Shown here piece by piece: positions 27,229 to 35,698 of a stretch of 64,000 nt of DNA. The position numbers and the translations under genes are program-made. Numbering within the stretch: position 1 is the stretch's first letter; the number at the start of each line of letters is the position of its first letter. The DNA comes from Actinocorallia aurantiaca (GTDB lineage Bacteria > Actinomycetota > Actinomycetes > Streptosporangiales > Streptosporangiaceae): assembly GCF_039533685.1 (NCBI RefSeq), contig NZ_BAAATZ010000009.1, forward strand, positions 372,001-436,000, written 5' to 3'. The notes under the pieces were generated by a model. The model searched no databases. It was not told the origin of the DNA and worked only from the letters and a program-made list of their open reading frames with translations.

Positions 27229-28511
27229 CAGGAGATCGCTTCCAGGGAGTCGACGAGGATCTTCAGGCCTTCGGCGGCCTCTTCGGAGGTGAGGGTCAGC
27301 GGCGGGGCCATGCGCATGACGTTGCCATACAGGCCGCCCTTGCCGGCGAGCAGCCCGCGCTTCCTCGTCTCCTCCATCATGCGGGCGGCCAGCGCGGGGG
27401 AGGGCGCGCCCGTCTCGGGGTCGACCAGGTCGAGCGCGAACATCAGGCCCTTGCCCCGCACGTCCGCGACGAACGGGAAGCGCGGCGCGGCGTCTTTCAA
27501 CCCGGAGATGATGAACGCGCCCTGCGCGGCGGCGTTGGCCTGGAGGTCGTGGGAGAGCACGTAGTCCAGTGTCGCGTTGGCGGCTGCCATGGCGATCGGG
27601 TTGCCGCCGAAGGTGGAGAGGCCGACGGCGTGCGGGGCGTCCATCAGGTCGCCGCGCGCGACGACGCCGCCGACGGCGAAGCCGTTCCCGAGGCCCTTGG
27701 CGAAGGTCATCGCGTCGGGTGTGACGCCGTGGTTGCCGATGCCGAAGAAGCTCTGCCCGGTGCGTCCCCAGCCCGTCTGGACCTCGTCGGAGATGAACAG
27801 GATGCCGTGCTCGTCCAGCACTTCCTTGTAGGCGGCGAACAGGCCGTCCGGGGCCATCGTGAACCCGCCGACGCCCTGGATCGGCTCGGCGATGAGCGCG
27901 GCGACGTCGCCGCCGGTCGCGGTGGCAAGCGTGTGGCGCAGGTCCTCGACGCAGACCCTGGTGTAGTCGGCGTCCGACAGGCCCGCGAACTGCGGCAGGT
28001 GCCTGTCGGCGCCGTGCAGGAACACGGTGTTGAACGGGGTCAGCCCGCTGTTCTTCCACGCCCGGTTGGACGTGACGGCCGTCGCGCCGAACGACTTGCC
28101 GTGGTAGCTCTGCCGCATCGCCAGGACCTGGTTGCTGCGCCGCTCGTACGTGGCGAGCAGCAGGGCCGCCTCGTTGGCCTCGGTGCCGGAGTTGGTGAAG
28201 AACACCTTGGCGTCGGGGATGCCCGACAGCCGGGCGATCTTCTCGGCGAGCTCCACCTGGCCGCGCAGGAGGTAGACGGTCGAGGTGTGCACGACGCCGG
28301 TGGCGAGCTGCCGTTCGACGGCCTCGCGGACCTCGGCCACGTCGTAGCCGATCATGTTGGTGAGGATGCCGGCGAAGAAGTCGAGGTAGGAGTGGCCCTC
28401 GGCGTCGGAGACGCGGTTGCCCTTGCCGCCGGTGATCTCTATGGGCCGGTCGTAGTAGAGCGCTGTCCACTGCGGCATGACAGCCCGGTGGCGGGCGAGG
28501 AGTTCCGACAT
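27228..28511 (-). CDS. Class III aminotransferase, probably beta-alanine/3-aminoisobutyrate:pyruvate
   Basis: 427 residues from ATG 28511. PLP fold-type I class III motifs: NSGTEANEAALLLA, SYHGKSFGA, FISDEVQTGWGRTG and the PLP Lys in TFAKGLGNG. The coupling to mmsA points to an amine donor that yields malonate or methylmalonate semialdehyde, i.e. beta-alanine or 3-aminoisobutyrate, with pyruvate or glyoxylate as acceptor (AGXT2-like). A GABA transaminase role is less likely because a separate gabT is at 34285-35616. It is regulated in all likelihood by the divergent PucR protein. Confidence 0.9.
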
Positions 28512-28579
28512 GTACCCAGTCTTTTCGGCTCGGAGACGGCGGGGCAGGGGGCAGAGTGTCGGCGAAGGGGGGAGTCTTC

Positions 28580-28813
28580 TTACAGGCTGTCTATCGCCTC
28601 GGCGAGCCTGAAGTCCTTCTCGGTGAGCCCGCCGCTGGTGTGGGTGGACAGGGTGAGGGTTACCTTGTTCCACCGGATCTGGATGTCGGGGTGGTGGTTC
28701 TTCTCCTCGGCCACCTGGGCGACCCTGTTGACGAAGGCCATGGCCCCGGCGAAGTCCGAGAAGACGAACTCCCGGACGAGGGCGTGGCCCGTGTTCTCCC
28801 ATCCGTTCTCCAT
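28580..28813 (-). CDS. Pterin-4a-carbinolamine dehydratase family protein
   Basis: 77 residues from ATG 28813, supported by the ribosome site TAAGGAGACC. The PCD motif EKNHHPDIQIRWNKV and the terminal GLTEKDFRLAEAID are conserved. The enzyme dehydrates 4a-hydroxytetrahydrobiopterin; bacterial members may also act as RuBisCO or hydroxylase chaperones or DNA-binding cofactors. It lies first in the transaminase-mmsA operon (68-base gap), with no aromatic amino-acid hydroxylase in view. It is shorter than typical (about 95) because of a short N-terminus. Confidence 0.88.
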   Translation of the reverse strand: MENGWENTGHALVREFVFSDFAGAMAFVNRVAQVAEEKNHHPDIQIRWNKVTLTLSTHTSGGLTEKDFRLAEAIDSL

Positions 28814-28875
28814 GCAGGTCTCCTTACCCAGGCGCAAGGTTTGACAACCTGTTAACAAGCGGTGACGGATTTTTA

Positions 28876-28886
28876 ACACTGTGTCC
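28876..28886. promoter_or_regulatory. Proposed PucR operator, copy A
   Basis: ACACTGTGTCC, the reverse complement of GGACACAGTGT found before the other PucR gene at 35687. The core ACAC-N-GTGT is palindromic. It ends 4 bases before the PucR start and lies about 65 bases upstream of the PCD-transaminase-mmsA operon, so one site could control both directions. Confidence 0.5.
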
Positions 28887-28890
28887 TAAG

Positions 28891-30504
28891 ATGAGAGCGA
28901 TGCTGCCTACTTTGGCCGAGGTGCTGGAGCTGGAGCCGGTGCGCCGGGGCCTGCCCCGGGCGGTGGCCTGCGCCGACCGGCTGGACTCCCCGATCCGCTG
29001 GGTGCATGTCGCGGAGATCGCCGACATCGCCCCGCTGCTGCGCGGCGGCGAACTGGTGCTGACCACCGGCATCGCCTTCCCCGAGGAGGCGTCCCGGCTG
29101 CGCGGGTACGTGGCGGCCCTGGCCGAGGTCGGCGTCAGCGGCCTCATGGTCGAGCTGGGCCGGCGTTACGCCGACGAGCTCCCGCCCGCCCTGGTGCGGG
29201 AGGCCGGACGGCTCGGCCTCCCGGTGATCGTGCTGCGCCGCGAGATCCCCTTCGTGGACGTGACGGAGGCCGTGCACGCCCGTATCCTCGACGCCCAGCT
29301 CGCCGAGCTCCGCGCCTCGGAACGGCTGCACGAGATCTTCACCCAGCTCAGCGTGGAGGGGGCGGCCCCCGGCGAGGTGGTGCGCCAGGTCGCGACGCTC
29401 TCCCGCCGCCCGGCCGTCCTGGAGAACCTCTCCCACCAGGTGCTGGCCGCCTCCGGAAGCGACCCGGCGGGCCTGCTCGACGGCTGGGAGAGCCGCTCCC
29501 GCGCGGTCCGCCCGGACGGGCGGACCGGCTACGACGAGGCGTCCGGCTGGCTGGTGACGACGGTCGGCGCGCGGGGCGAGGACTGGGGGCGCCTGATCGT
29601 CCCGCTGGGCGCCCCGCCCACCCCGCGCGACACGGTCCTGATCGAACGGGCCGCGACGACCCTGGCCCTGGGCCGCCTGCTGGACCGGCACGAGGCGTCG
29701 CTGGAGCGCCAGGCCCACGGGACGCTCATCAGCGGCATCCTCGCAGGCTCCTACTCCGACCCGCAGGAGGCGGCGGCCCGCGCCCGCGCCCTGGGCGTGC
29801 GGCTGGCCGGGCGCAGGCTGCTCGGGGTCGTCGTGCGGGCCCGAGCCGGGGCGGAGCCCGAGGGGCTCACCGACCTGGCCGAGGCCGCCGCGGCGGCGGC
29901 CCGGGGGGCCGGGCTCTCCGCGCTGGTCGGCCTGCTCGACGAGTGGACCCCGCAGGCGCGGGTGGGGATGCTGGCCGCGCTGCCGCCGCGCGCGGACGCC
30001 GAGCCGGTGCTCACCGAGACGGCGCGCCGCCTGCGGGCCTCGGCGGGGACGTCCGAGCCGGTGATGGCGGCCGGTTCCGTCGTCGACTCCCTGCGGGACG
30101 TGCGCCGCTCCTTCCTGGAGGCCGAGCAGGTCGCGGACGTGGTGGTGCGCAGCGGAGGCGACCGCCTCTTCCACCGCCTGCCCGACCTGCGCCTGCGCGG
30201 CCTGCTGCACCTGCTGCGCGACGACGCCCGCCTCCAGACGTTCGTGGAGCGCGAGCTGGGCCCGCTCCTGGAGCACGACGCCCGGCGCGGCGGCGACCTC
30301 ACCGGGATCCTGTCGGCCTACCTGGACTGCGGGCGCAACAAGGTCATGGCGGCCCGGCGCACCCATCTCTCCCGTCCGGCCCTCTACGAGCGCCTTCACC
30401 GTGTCGAACGCGTCCTGAACGTGGATCTGGACGACGTCGAAACGTGCACGTCACTGCACGTGGCACTCCTGGCCCTGGCATCGGTGCGCCGCGACCACTA
30501 CTGA
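28891..30504 (+). CDS. PucR-family transcriptional regulator (second)
   Basis: 537 residues. The PucR N-terminal domain (SPIRWVHVAEIADIAPLLRG, ELVLTTGIAFP), the GGDEF-like middle and the C-terminal helix-turn-helix (EHDARRGGDLTGILSAYLDC, HLSRPALYERLHRVE) are intact. It is divergent from the PCD-transaminase-mmsA operon with 77 bases between starts and likely activates it when the amino-acid substrate or its semialdehyde is present. Start ATG 28891 or 28900; both give the same domain. Confidence 0.9.
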   Translation: MRAMLPTLAEVLELEPVRRGLPRAVACADRLDSPIRWVHVAEIADIAPLLRGGELVLTTGIAFPEEASRLRGYVAALAEVGVSGLMVELGRRYADELPPALVREAGRLGLPVIVLRREIPFVDVTEAVHARILDAQLAELRASERLHEIFTQLSVEGAAPGEVVRQVATLSRRPAVLENLSHQVLAASGSDPAGLLDGWESRSRAVRPDGRTGYDEASGWLVTTVGARGEDWGRLIVPLGAPPTPRDTVLIERAATTLALGRLLDRHEASLERQAHGTLISGILAGSYSDPQEAAARARALGVRLAGRRLLGVVVRARAGAEPEGLTDLAEAAAAAARGAGLSALVGLLDEWTPQARVGMLAALPPRADAEPVLTETARRLRASAGTSEPVMAAGSVVDSLRDVRRSFLEAEQVADVVVRSGGDRLFHRLPDLRLRGLLHLLRDDARLQTFVERELGPLLEHDARRGGDLTGILSAYLDCGRNKVMAARRTHLSRPALYERLHRVERVLNVDLDDVETCTSLHVALLALASVRRDHY

Positions 30505-30591
30505 TGAAATCCCGTATTGAATGGTTTCATTTCGCGCAATTCTCGGGGCGCGGACCGTCCTTTTACACAAAAGTCCCCACTCGGGAAAACG

Positions 30592-31944
30592 TCACAGCCA
30601 GACGGGCGGAGAAGAGCCGTCCAGGGGCGGCGGCGAATCCCACCGGGGCCGCCATCCGGAGACGCCCCCCGGCGGCAGGACGAAGCTGAGAACCCCGTGC
30701 GGGCTGTCGATCGCGGCGATCACGTCGTCCGACGGGACGGTCGCGGGAGCGGGCTCCCGCCGCCCCAGCGAGTCCAGCCAGCGGGCCGTGCCGGCCAGGG
30801 ACAGCCTGGCGTGCCAGGAACCGCCCGTCGTGGCCCGGTGGACGAGGCCGGAGATCGCCGCGAACGCCCCCAGGTAGCCGGTGGCGTGGTCCAGGGCCTG
30901 CGCGGGCAGCGCGACCGGACGGTCGGAGCCCGCGGCCAGCATCGCCTCGTGGGCCAGGCCCGTGGCGAGCTGCACCAGGCTGTCGAAGCCGCGCCTGGCG
31001 TACCAGGGGCTGCCCGGCTCGTACGCCGAGATGTCGACGCTCACGATCGACGGGTTGAGCTCGTGCAGCTGTTCCGGCCCGAATCCGAGCGCGGCCAGCG
31101 CCGACGGCCGGTAGCCCTGCACCAGGACGTCGGCGGTGGCGACGAGCCCGCGCAGGCGGTCGCGGCCGTCCTCGGTGCGCAGGTCCAGGTGGCAGGAGCG
31201 TTTCCCGAAGCCCATGTCGAGCACCAGGCCGGGGACCTCGGGGACGTGCGAGGCGCCGATGCGCAGGACGTCGGCGCCGTGCGCGGCCAGCGTCCGGGTG
31301 GCGACGGGACCGGCGATGACCCGGGTGAGGTCGAGGACCCGGACGCCCTCCAGCGGCCGGTCGGCGTTCTTCGGCTGGACGGCGGGCCCTTCGGAGAGGC
31401 GTTCCATGCTGACCAGAGGCTCGTGCGGGAAGGCCGCCCACTCGTCCCGGGACCGGAGCGCCGCGGCGGCTCCGCCCTCGGCGAGCACCGCTTCCTCCAC
31501 CTCCAGGGAGCCGCGCTCCAGGCAGGCCCCGGCCACCGCGTCGCGGGTCGGCGGGCAGGCGAGCGCGCGGACCGCCGCGTCGCGGTGCGCGGGGAAGTTG
31601 CAGTGGAGCCTGACCCAGCCGTCGCGGGTGCGGTAGTCGCCGGACAGGTCGGCCCACAGTTCGAGCTCGTTGCCGGCGATCTTGAAGAAGCGTTCGGAGA
31701 GGAAGGCCAGCTCGGCGTGGTCGCGGGCGACGGAGGCGAAGGCGCGCGGCCCGCCCCGCAGCTCCCAGTACACCGCCGCCGCGGAGCTCACGGCGCCGAC
31801 GCTCGCCGCGGCCAGGAGGTCCACCCGGAAGACGGAGGGCAGGAGCCCGGACCTTCCGCTCACCTCCACGGGAGCCGGAGGAATTCCCGCTTCGGCGCAC
31901 AACGACAGGATGCTCTGCTCCACCACGTTTTCACTCAACCGCAA
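30592..31944 (-). CDS. Class III CoA-transferase family protein
   Basis: About 450 residues from a TTG at 31944 preceded by GGGGAGG; the frame stays open further upstream to an ATG at 32100, but those residues look non-coding. An N-terminal 200-residue region leads into the CaiB/BaiF core: VLDLTRVIAGPVATRTLAAHG, GFGKRSCHLDL and the catalytic Asp in RRGFDSLVQLATG. Family III enzymes move CoA between carboxylic acids. The two-part architecture is common in actinomycete members. It may act on acids produced by the nearby semialdehyde pathways, which is inference. Confidence 0.82.
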   Translation of the reverse strand: MRLSENVVEQSILSLCAEAGIPPAPVEVSGRSGLLPSVFRVDLLAAASVGAVSSAAAVYWELRGGPRAFASVARDHAELAFLSERFFKIAGNELELWADLSGDYRTRDGWVRLHCNFPAHRDAAVRALACPPTRDAVAGACLERGSLEVEEAVLAEGGAAAALRSRDEWAAFPHEPLVSMERLSEGPAVQPKNADRPLEGVRVLDLTRVIAGPVATRTLAAHGADVLRIGASHVPEVPGLVLDMGFGKRSCHLDLRTEDGRDRLRGLVATADVLVQGYRPSALAALGFGPEQLHELNPSIVSVDISAYEPGSPWYARRGFDSLVQLATGLAHEAMLAAGSDRPVALPAQALDHATGYLGAFAAISGLVHRATTGGSWHARLSLAGTARWLDSLGRREPAPATVPSDDVIAAIDSPHGVLSFVLPPGGVSGWRPRWDSPPPLDGSSPPVWL

Positions 31945-32219
31945 CCCGGCCTCCCCGTCGATATGACGTGCGCCACGGGTACCTGGCCCGCGGGTCAGTG
32001 GGGAAGGCCGCCGCGGGACGCGGAGATCGCATGGGCGGCCGGGACGCCGCGCCGCTGACGAATCCCATTGGAGAACGGTCCCGCCGGAAGGGTTTTGCAT
32101 CCTTTATTTGCGCGTTACCCATTTTCGGCGGTGTGTGAGTAATAAGGAATATTTCTACAAGACTTGACCCGAATTGTTTCACTGGACACACTCGAGAATG
32201 ACGGGAAGGGAGAGCGGAG

Positions 32220-32507
32220 ATGACCGAAGAGGACCACTCCACGGAGCTCTCCTTCCTCGTCGGACGCTATCCCGAGTGGACCATCTGGTACGGCCTCGCG
32301 ACCGGCAGCTGGTGGGCGCTTCCCCCCAGGGAGCGCGACATCGGCGACTTCGTCGAGGCGGCCGACCTGCCCGGACTCATCGAGCACATCGAGGAGATCC
32401 AATCCGAACTCCCGCCGTACCGGGACCCGTCGAGCATCCTCCGGCTCGGCGCGCCCCCGGTCCGACGGGTGCCGCTGGCGGCATGGCCGGGTGACCCTGC
32501 AAGGTGA
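32220..32507 (+). CDS. Small uncharacterised protein
   Basis: 95 residues, ATG 32220 preceded by GGGAAGGGAGAG. Acidic, with many aromatic residues (YPEWTIWYGLATGSWWALPP) and a helix DLPGLIEHIEEIQSE. This W/Y-rich pattern is seen in small actinomycete proteins found near WhiJ-type regulators; no function is assigned. No operon partner here. Confidence 0.6.
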   Translation: MTEEDHSTELSFLVGRYPEWTIWYGLATGSWWALPPRERDIGDFVEAADLPGLIEHIEEIQSELPPYRDPSSILRLGAPPVRRVPLAAWPGDPAR

Positions 32508-32663
32508 CCCGCTGTTCCCCGGCCCGGCTCCGTGCCGCAGCGGCATGAGACCCCGGAAAGCGCACAGGCGAGGCATTCACCCTCCATCACGTTCCTCCGT
32601 GAGAATGCTCAGCCGGGCAACCCCCGCCGCTTTCCGGGGTCTTCCTCAGTAAGCTGCCCGTTC

Positions 32664-33827
32664 ATGAGTCATCTTCGGTCGGTACTGGCGCTCTGTACGG
32701 CCTTGTGCACCGGTCTGGTCGTGACGCTCTCCGCGTGCAGCGCCGAGGACGCCCCCGGCGGGAAGGCCGAGCCGCTGAAGACGGTCGGAGCCGCGGAGGG
32801 GGCCCTGAACCTCCTGTCCCTCCCCGGCTACGTCGAGGAGGGCTTCGAGGACCGGTCCGTCGACTGGGTGAAGCCGTTCGAGGAGCGCTCCGGCTGCCAG
32901 GTGAACGTCCGCACGGTCGGCACCGCCCAGGACGTCTACGAGCGGATGTCGGGAGGGGACTTCTACGACGGCGCGCTGGTGCCGTCCGAGGCGTTCGGCA
33001 GGCTCGTCGCCGCGGACGGCCTCGCCCCGGTGAACACCAGGCTGCTCCCCTCCTACAAGTCCCTCGACGCGCGGCTGCGCGGCCTGGTGAAGCAGGGGGA
33101 CGAGACCTACGGGGTGCCCGCGGCGTGGGGGGCGAACCTGCTGCTGTTCGAGACGGGCCAGGCGCAGCCGGCCTCCTGGGGCGCGGTGTTCGACCCGGGG
33201 GAGAGCAAGCCGCACCACAAGAGGATCGTCTGGCGGGACGGCCCGCACGCCATCGCGTCGGCCGCGCTCTACCTCAAGCACCGCAAGCGCTCCCTGAAGA
33301 TCCGCGATCCCTACGCGCTGACCACGGGCCAGCTGGACGAGGTCGTCTCGCTGCTGCGCGAGCAGCGCCCGAACGTGCTGAGCGTGTGGAAGGACGGCAT
33401 CCAGTCGATCGAGGCGTTCGCCGCCGGGGACGCCGTGGTCGGGATGGGCGGCCTGCACGAGCTGGACGTGCTCGCCAGGGGCGGGCGCCCCATCGCCGTC
33501 GCCGCCCCGAAAGAAGGGGTCACCGGCTGGTACGCCGCGTGGGGGATCAACCCCCGGGTGCGGCACCCCAACTGCATGTACCAGTGGCTGGACTGGGTGA
33601 GCACTCCCGAGGTGCAGAAGCAGGTCGCGGAGTGGAGAGGGGTCTCGCCTGCGGACAGCCGGGCCTGCGGGCTGCTGCGGCCCGGGTTCTGCACCGCCTA
33701 CCACGTGGGGGACCGCGCCTACATCGACGGGCTGGTCTTCCCCCGCATCCCCGACGAGGAGTGCGAGAAGGACTCCGAGTGCGCGGACTGGTCGGACTGG
33801 ACGGAGGCGTGGTCCTCCCTCGGCTGA
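32664..33827 (+). CDS. PotD-like polyamine ABC transporter binding lipoprotein, orphan
   Basis: 387 residues from ATG 32664. A lipoprotein signal ends in the lipobox LSAC (Cys at about residue 22). The mature protein resembles the spermidine/putrescine-binding PotD family: LNLLSLPGYVEEG, VNVRTVGTAQDVYERM, YGVPAAWGANLLLF, QSIEAFAAGDAVVGMG and GWYAAWGI. It has an unusual number of cysteines near the C-terminus. No permease or ATPase gene follows, so it must work with components encoded elsewhere or act as a sensor. Position beside gabT suggests uptake of polyamines or GABA-like compounds. Confidence 0.85.
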   Translation: MSHLRSVLALCTALCTGLVVTLSACSAEDAPGGKAEPLKTVGAAEGALNLLSLPGYVEEGFEDRSVDWVKPFEERSGCQVNVRTVGTAQDVYERMSGGDFYDGALVPSEAFGRLVAADGLAPVNTRLLPSYKSLDARLRGLVKQGDETYGVPAAWGANLLLFETGQAQPASWGAVFDPGESKPHHKRIVWRDGPHAIASAALYLKHRKRSLKIRDPYALTTGQLDEVVSLLREQRPNVLSVWKDGIQSIEAFAAGDAVVGMGGLHELDVLARGGRPIAVAAPKEGVTGWYAAWGINPRVRHPNCMYQWLDWVSTPEVQKQVAEWRGVSPADSRACGLLRPGFCTAYHVGDRAYIDGLVFPRIPDEECEKDSECADWSDWTEAWSSLG

Positions 33828-33875
33828 CCCGGCTCCCGGCCGTCGCGTCGTCGCGTCGGCGTCAGGACATGACGA

Positions 33876-33909
33876 AGGCGGGCCCGACCGCCCCCAGTCG
33901 GACCCGCCT
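33876..33909. terminator. Hairpin after the PotD-like gene
   Basis: Arms of 12 bases (AGGCGGGCCCGA and TCGGACCCGCCT, one mismatch) with a C-rich loop, 49 bases past the stop codon. A factor-independent-type hairpin without a T-run. Confidence 0.55.
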
Positions 33910-33964
33910 CGCGGACGCGTGGGCGAAAGACCGCCGTCTTCGCGTCCCTTTCATGGGAGCGGGT

Positions 33965-33995
33965 GCCCCGGGCCAACCCCCCGAAAGCCCGGGGC
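33965..33995. terminator. Hairpin between the small minus-strand gene and the PotD-like gene
   Basis: Arms GCCCCGGG and CCCGGGGC, 15-base loop. It lies 25 bases past the stop of the 47-residue gene on the minus strand and could end that transcript. Confidence 0.45.
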
Positions 33996-34019
33996 CCCGC
34001 TGTATCCAGTGAGGTTCAC

Positions 34020-34163
34020 TCACCCACTTGGAACCGCGGACGGTCCCCGAAGGGAGACCGGCAGGGCGGGCACGCCGACGATGGCATGCGCGAACACCCC
34101 TGAGCCGCCCGACATGCGGGCGCGAGCGCCGGCGCCGGGGACCATATAGGTCTTTCGGCTCAT
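34020..34163 (-). CDS. 47-residue small protein of unknown function
   Basis: ATG 34163 follows an almost ideal ribosome site, GGGAGGTGA, with 3-5 base spacing, unusual for this window. The product starts MSRKTYMVPGAGARARM and continues through a hydrophobic stretch FAHAIVGVPALPVSLRG to a Pro/Ser/Gly end. It has no cysteine. It lies 121 bases downstream of gabT on the same strand and is followed by a hairpin. The function is unknown; possibilities are a small regulatory or membrane-associated peptide or a precursor peptide without visible modification enzymes nearby. Confidence 0.5.
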   Translation of the reverse strand: MSRKTYMVPGAGARARMSGGSGVFAHAIVGVPALPVSLRGPSAVPSG

Positions 34164-34284
34164 TGCTCACCTCCCTGACATTCGGTGGACCGTTCCTCGG
34201 TTCTCCTCCTTTCTACGTGCTGTTGTCTGAGATCGGGGGAATGTCGGAACCAAACCCTGGCAAAGCTGCTGGGTTCCCCCTTAC

Positions 34285-35616
34285 TTACTGAAACGCCTCT
34301 TCCAGCAGATCCAGCCCCTCCAGCAGCAGGTGTTCGGGGATGACCAGCGGCGGCAGGAACCGCAGGACGTTGCCGTAGGTGCCCGCGGTGAGCACCAGCA
34401 GCCCCCGCTCGTGGCACGCCCTGGCCAGCGCCGCGGCCGCCCCGGGATCGGGCGTCTTCGTCCCCGGCACGACCAGCTCGATCGCGGTCATCGCGCCCCG
34501 TCCCCGCACGTCGCCGATCTGCGGGAACCTCTCGGCCAGCGCCCGCAGCCGGGACAGCATGACCTCGCCGATCCACCCGGCCCGCTCGACGAGCCTCCCG
34601 TCCTCCATCGCCTCGAAGACGGCCAGAGCCGCCTGGCAGGCGAGCGGGTTGCCGCCGTAGGTGCCGCCGAGGCCGCCGCCGTGCACGGAGTCCATCAGGT
34701 CGGCCCGGCCGGTGACGGCGGCCAGCGGCAGCCCGCCCGCGATGCCCTTGGCGGTGGTGACCAGGTCGGGGACGATCCCCTCGTGCTCGCTGGCGAACAG
34801 CCGCCCGGTGCGGCCGAAGCCCGTCTGGATCTCGTCGGCGATGAAGACGATCCCGTTCTCCTTGGCGAACCGGTCGAGAGCCGGGAGGAAACCGGGGGAG
34901 GGCTCGATGAAGCCGCCCTCGCCGAGGATCGGCTCGACCAGGATCGCGGCCACATTGTGCGCGCCGATCTGCGTGGTGATCTGGTCGATCGCCTGTGCCG
35001 CGGTGGCCGGACCGTCCAGTTCAGAGCGGAACGGGTAGGCCATCGGCATCCGGTACACCTCGGGGGCGTACGGGCCGAAACCCTCCTTGTACGGCATGTT
35101 CTTGGAGGTCAGCGTCATCGTGAGCAGGGTGCGCCCGTGGTAGCCGTGGTCGAAGACCACGACCGCGGGACGCCGCGTGGCGTACCGCGCGATCTTCACG
35201 GCGTTCTCGACGGCCTCCGCGCCGGAGTTCACCAGGATCGTGCGCTTCTCGTGGTCGCCGGGCGTCAGCTCGTTCAGCTTCTCGCACACCGCGACGTACG
35301 CCTCGTAGGGGGTGACCATGAAGCAGGTGTGGGTGAAGGCCCCCACCTGCTCCCGGACCCTGCGCACGACCTCCGGATGGGCGTTGCCGACGCCGGTGAC
35401 CGCGATCCCGGACCCGAAGTCGATCAGGCTGTTGCCGTCGACGTCGGCGACGACCCCGCCGCCCGCCGCGACGACGTAGACCGGCAGCGTCGAGCCGACC
35501 CCGGGGGCCACGGCCTTCTTCCGGCGCTCCTGGAGCTCCCGGGAGCGGGGTCCGGGGATCTCGGTGACGATCTTGCGTTCCTGCGGCAGGGCCGGGCCGC
35601 CGTTCAAGCTGCTCAT
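34285..35616 (-). CDS. gabT: 4-aminobutyrate transaminase
   Basis: 443 residues from ATG 35616. Motifs: IDFGSGIAVTGVGNAHP, NSGAEAVENAVKIAR, FDHGYHGRTLLTMTLTSK, EPILGEGGFI, FIADEIQTGFGRTG and the PLP Lys in TTAKGIAGG. It transfers the amino group of GABA to 2-oxoglutarate giving succinate semialdehyde, which the dehydrogenase encoded at 43234-44652 could oxidise. The sequence TATCGT followed by 7 bases and then the ATG fits a leaderless actinobacterial promoter. Divergent from a PucR gene. Confidence 0.93.
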   Translation of the reverse strand: MSSLNGGPALPQERKIVTEIPGPRSRELQERRKKAVAPGVGSTLPVYVVAAGGGVVADVDGNSLIDFGSGIAVTGVGNAHPEVVRRVREQVGAFTHTCFMVTPYEAYVAVCEKLNELTPGDHEKRTILVNSGAEAVENAVKIARYATRRPAVVVFDHGYHGRTLLTMTLTSKNMPYKEGFGPYAPEVYRMPMAYPFRSELDGPATAAQAIDQITTQIGAHNVAAILVEPILGEGGFIEPSPGFLPALDRFAKENGIVFIADEIQTGFGRTGRLFASEHEGIVPDLVTTAKGIAGGLPLAAVTGRADLMDSVHGGGLGGTYGGNPLACQAALAVFEAMEDGRLVERAGWIGEVMLSRLRALAERFPQIGDVRGRGAMTAIELVVPGTKTPDPGAAAALARACHERGLLVLTAGTYGNVLRFLPPLVIPEHLLLEGLDLLEEAFQ

Positions 35617-35686
35617 ACCCCTGACGATAAGCCGCGCGTCCAAGCCTGAGACGCTGACATTCTGGACAACTCAGTGCCTCGCGATT

Positions 35687-35697
35687 GGACACAGTGT
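35687..35697. promoter_or_regulatory. Proposed PucR operator, copy B
   Basis: GGACACAGTGT, containing the perfect inverted repeat GACAC-A-GTGTC when the next base is included. It touches the PucR start codon (ATG at 35699) and lies 70 bases upstream of the divergent gabT start. Identical 11-mer to copy A. Confidence 0.5.
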
Positions 35698-35698
35698 C

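Noticed and set aside
31945..32100. N-terminal extension of the CoA-transferase to ATG 32100
   Set aside because: The added residues are low-complexity and Arg/Pro-rich with no family similarity; a TTG start with a good ribosome site at 31944 fits better.
33828..34284. Possible riboswitch or structured RNA between the PotD-like and gabT genes
   Set aside because: Hairpins are present, but no consensus of a known riboswitch could be recognised; they are better explained as terminators.
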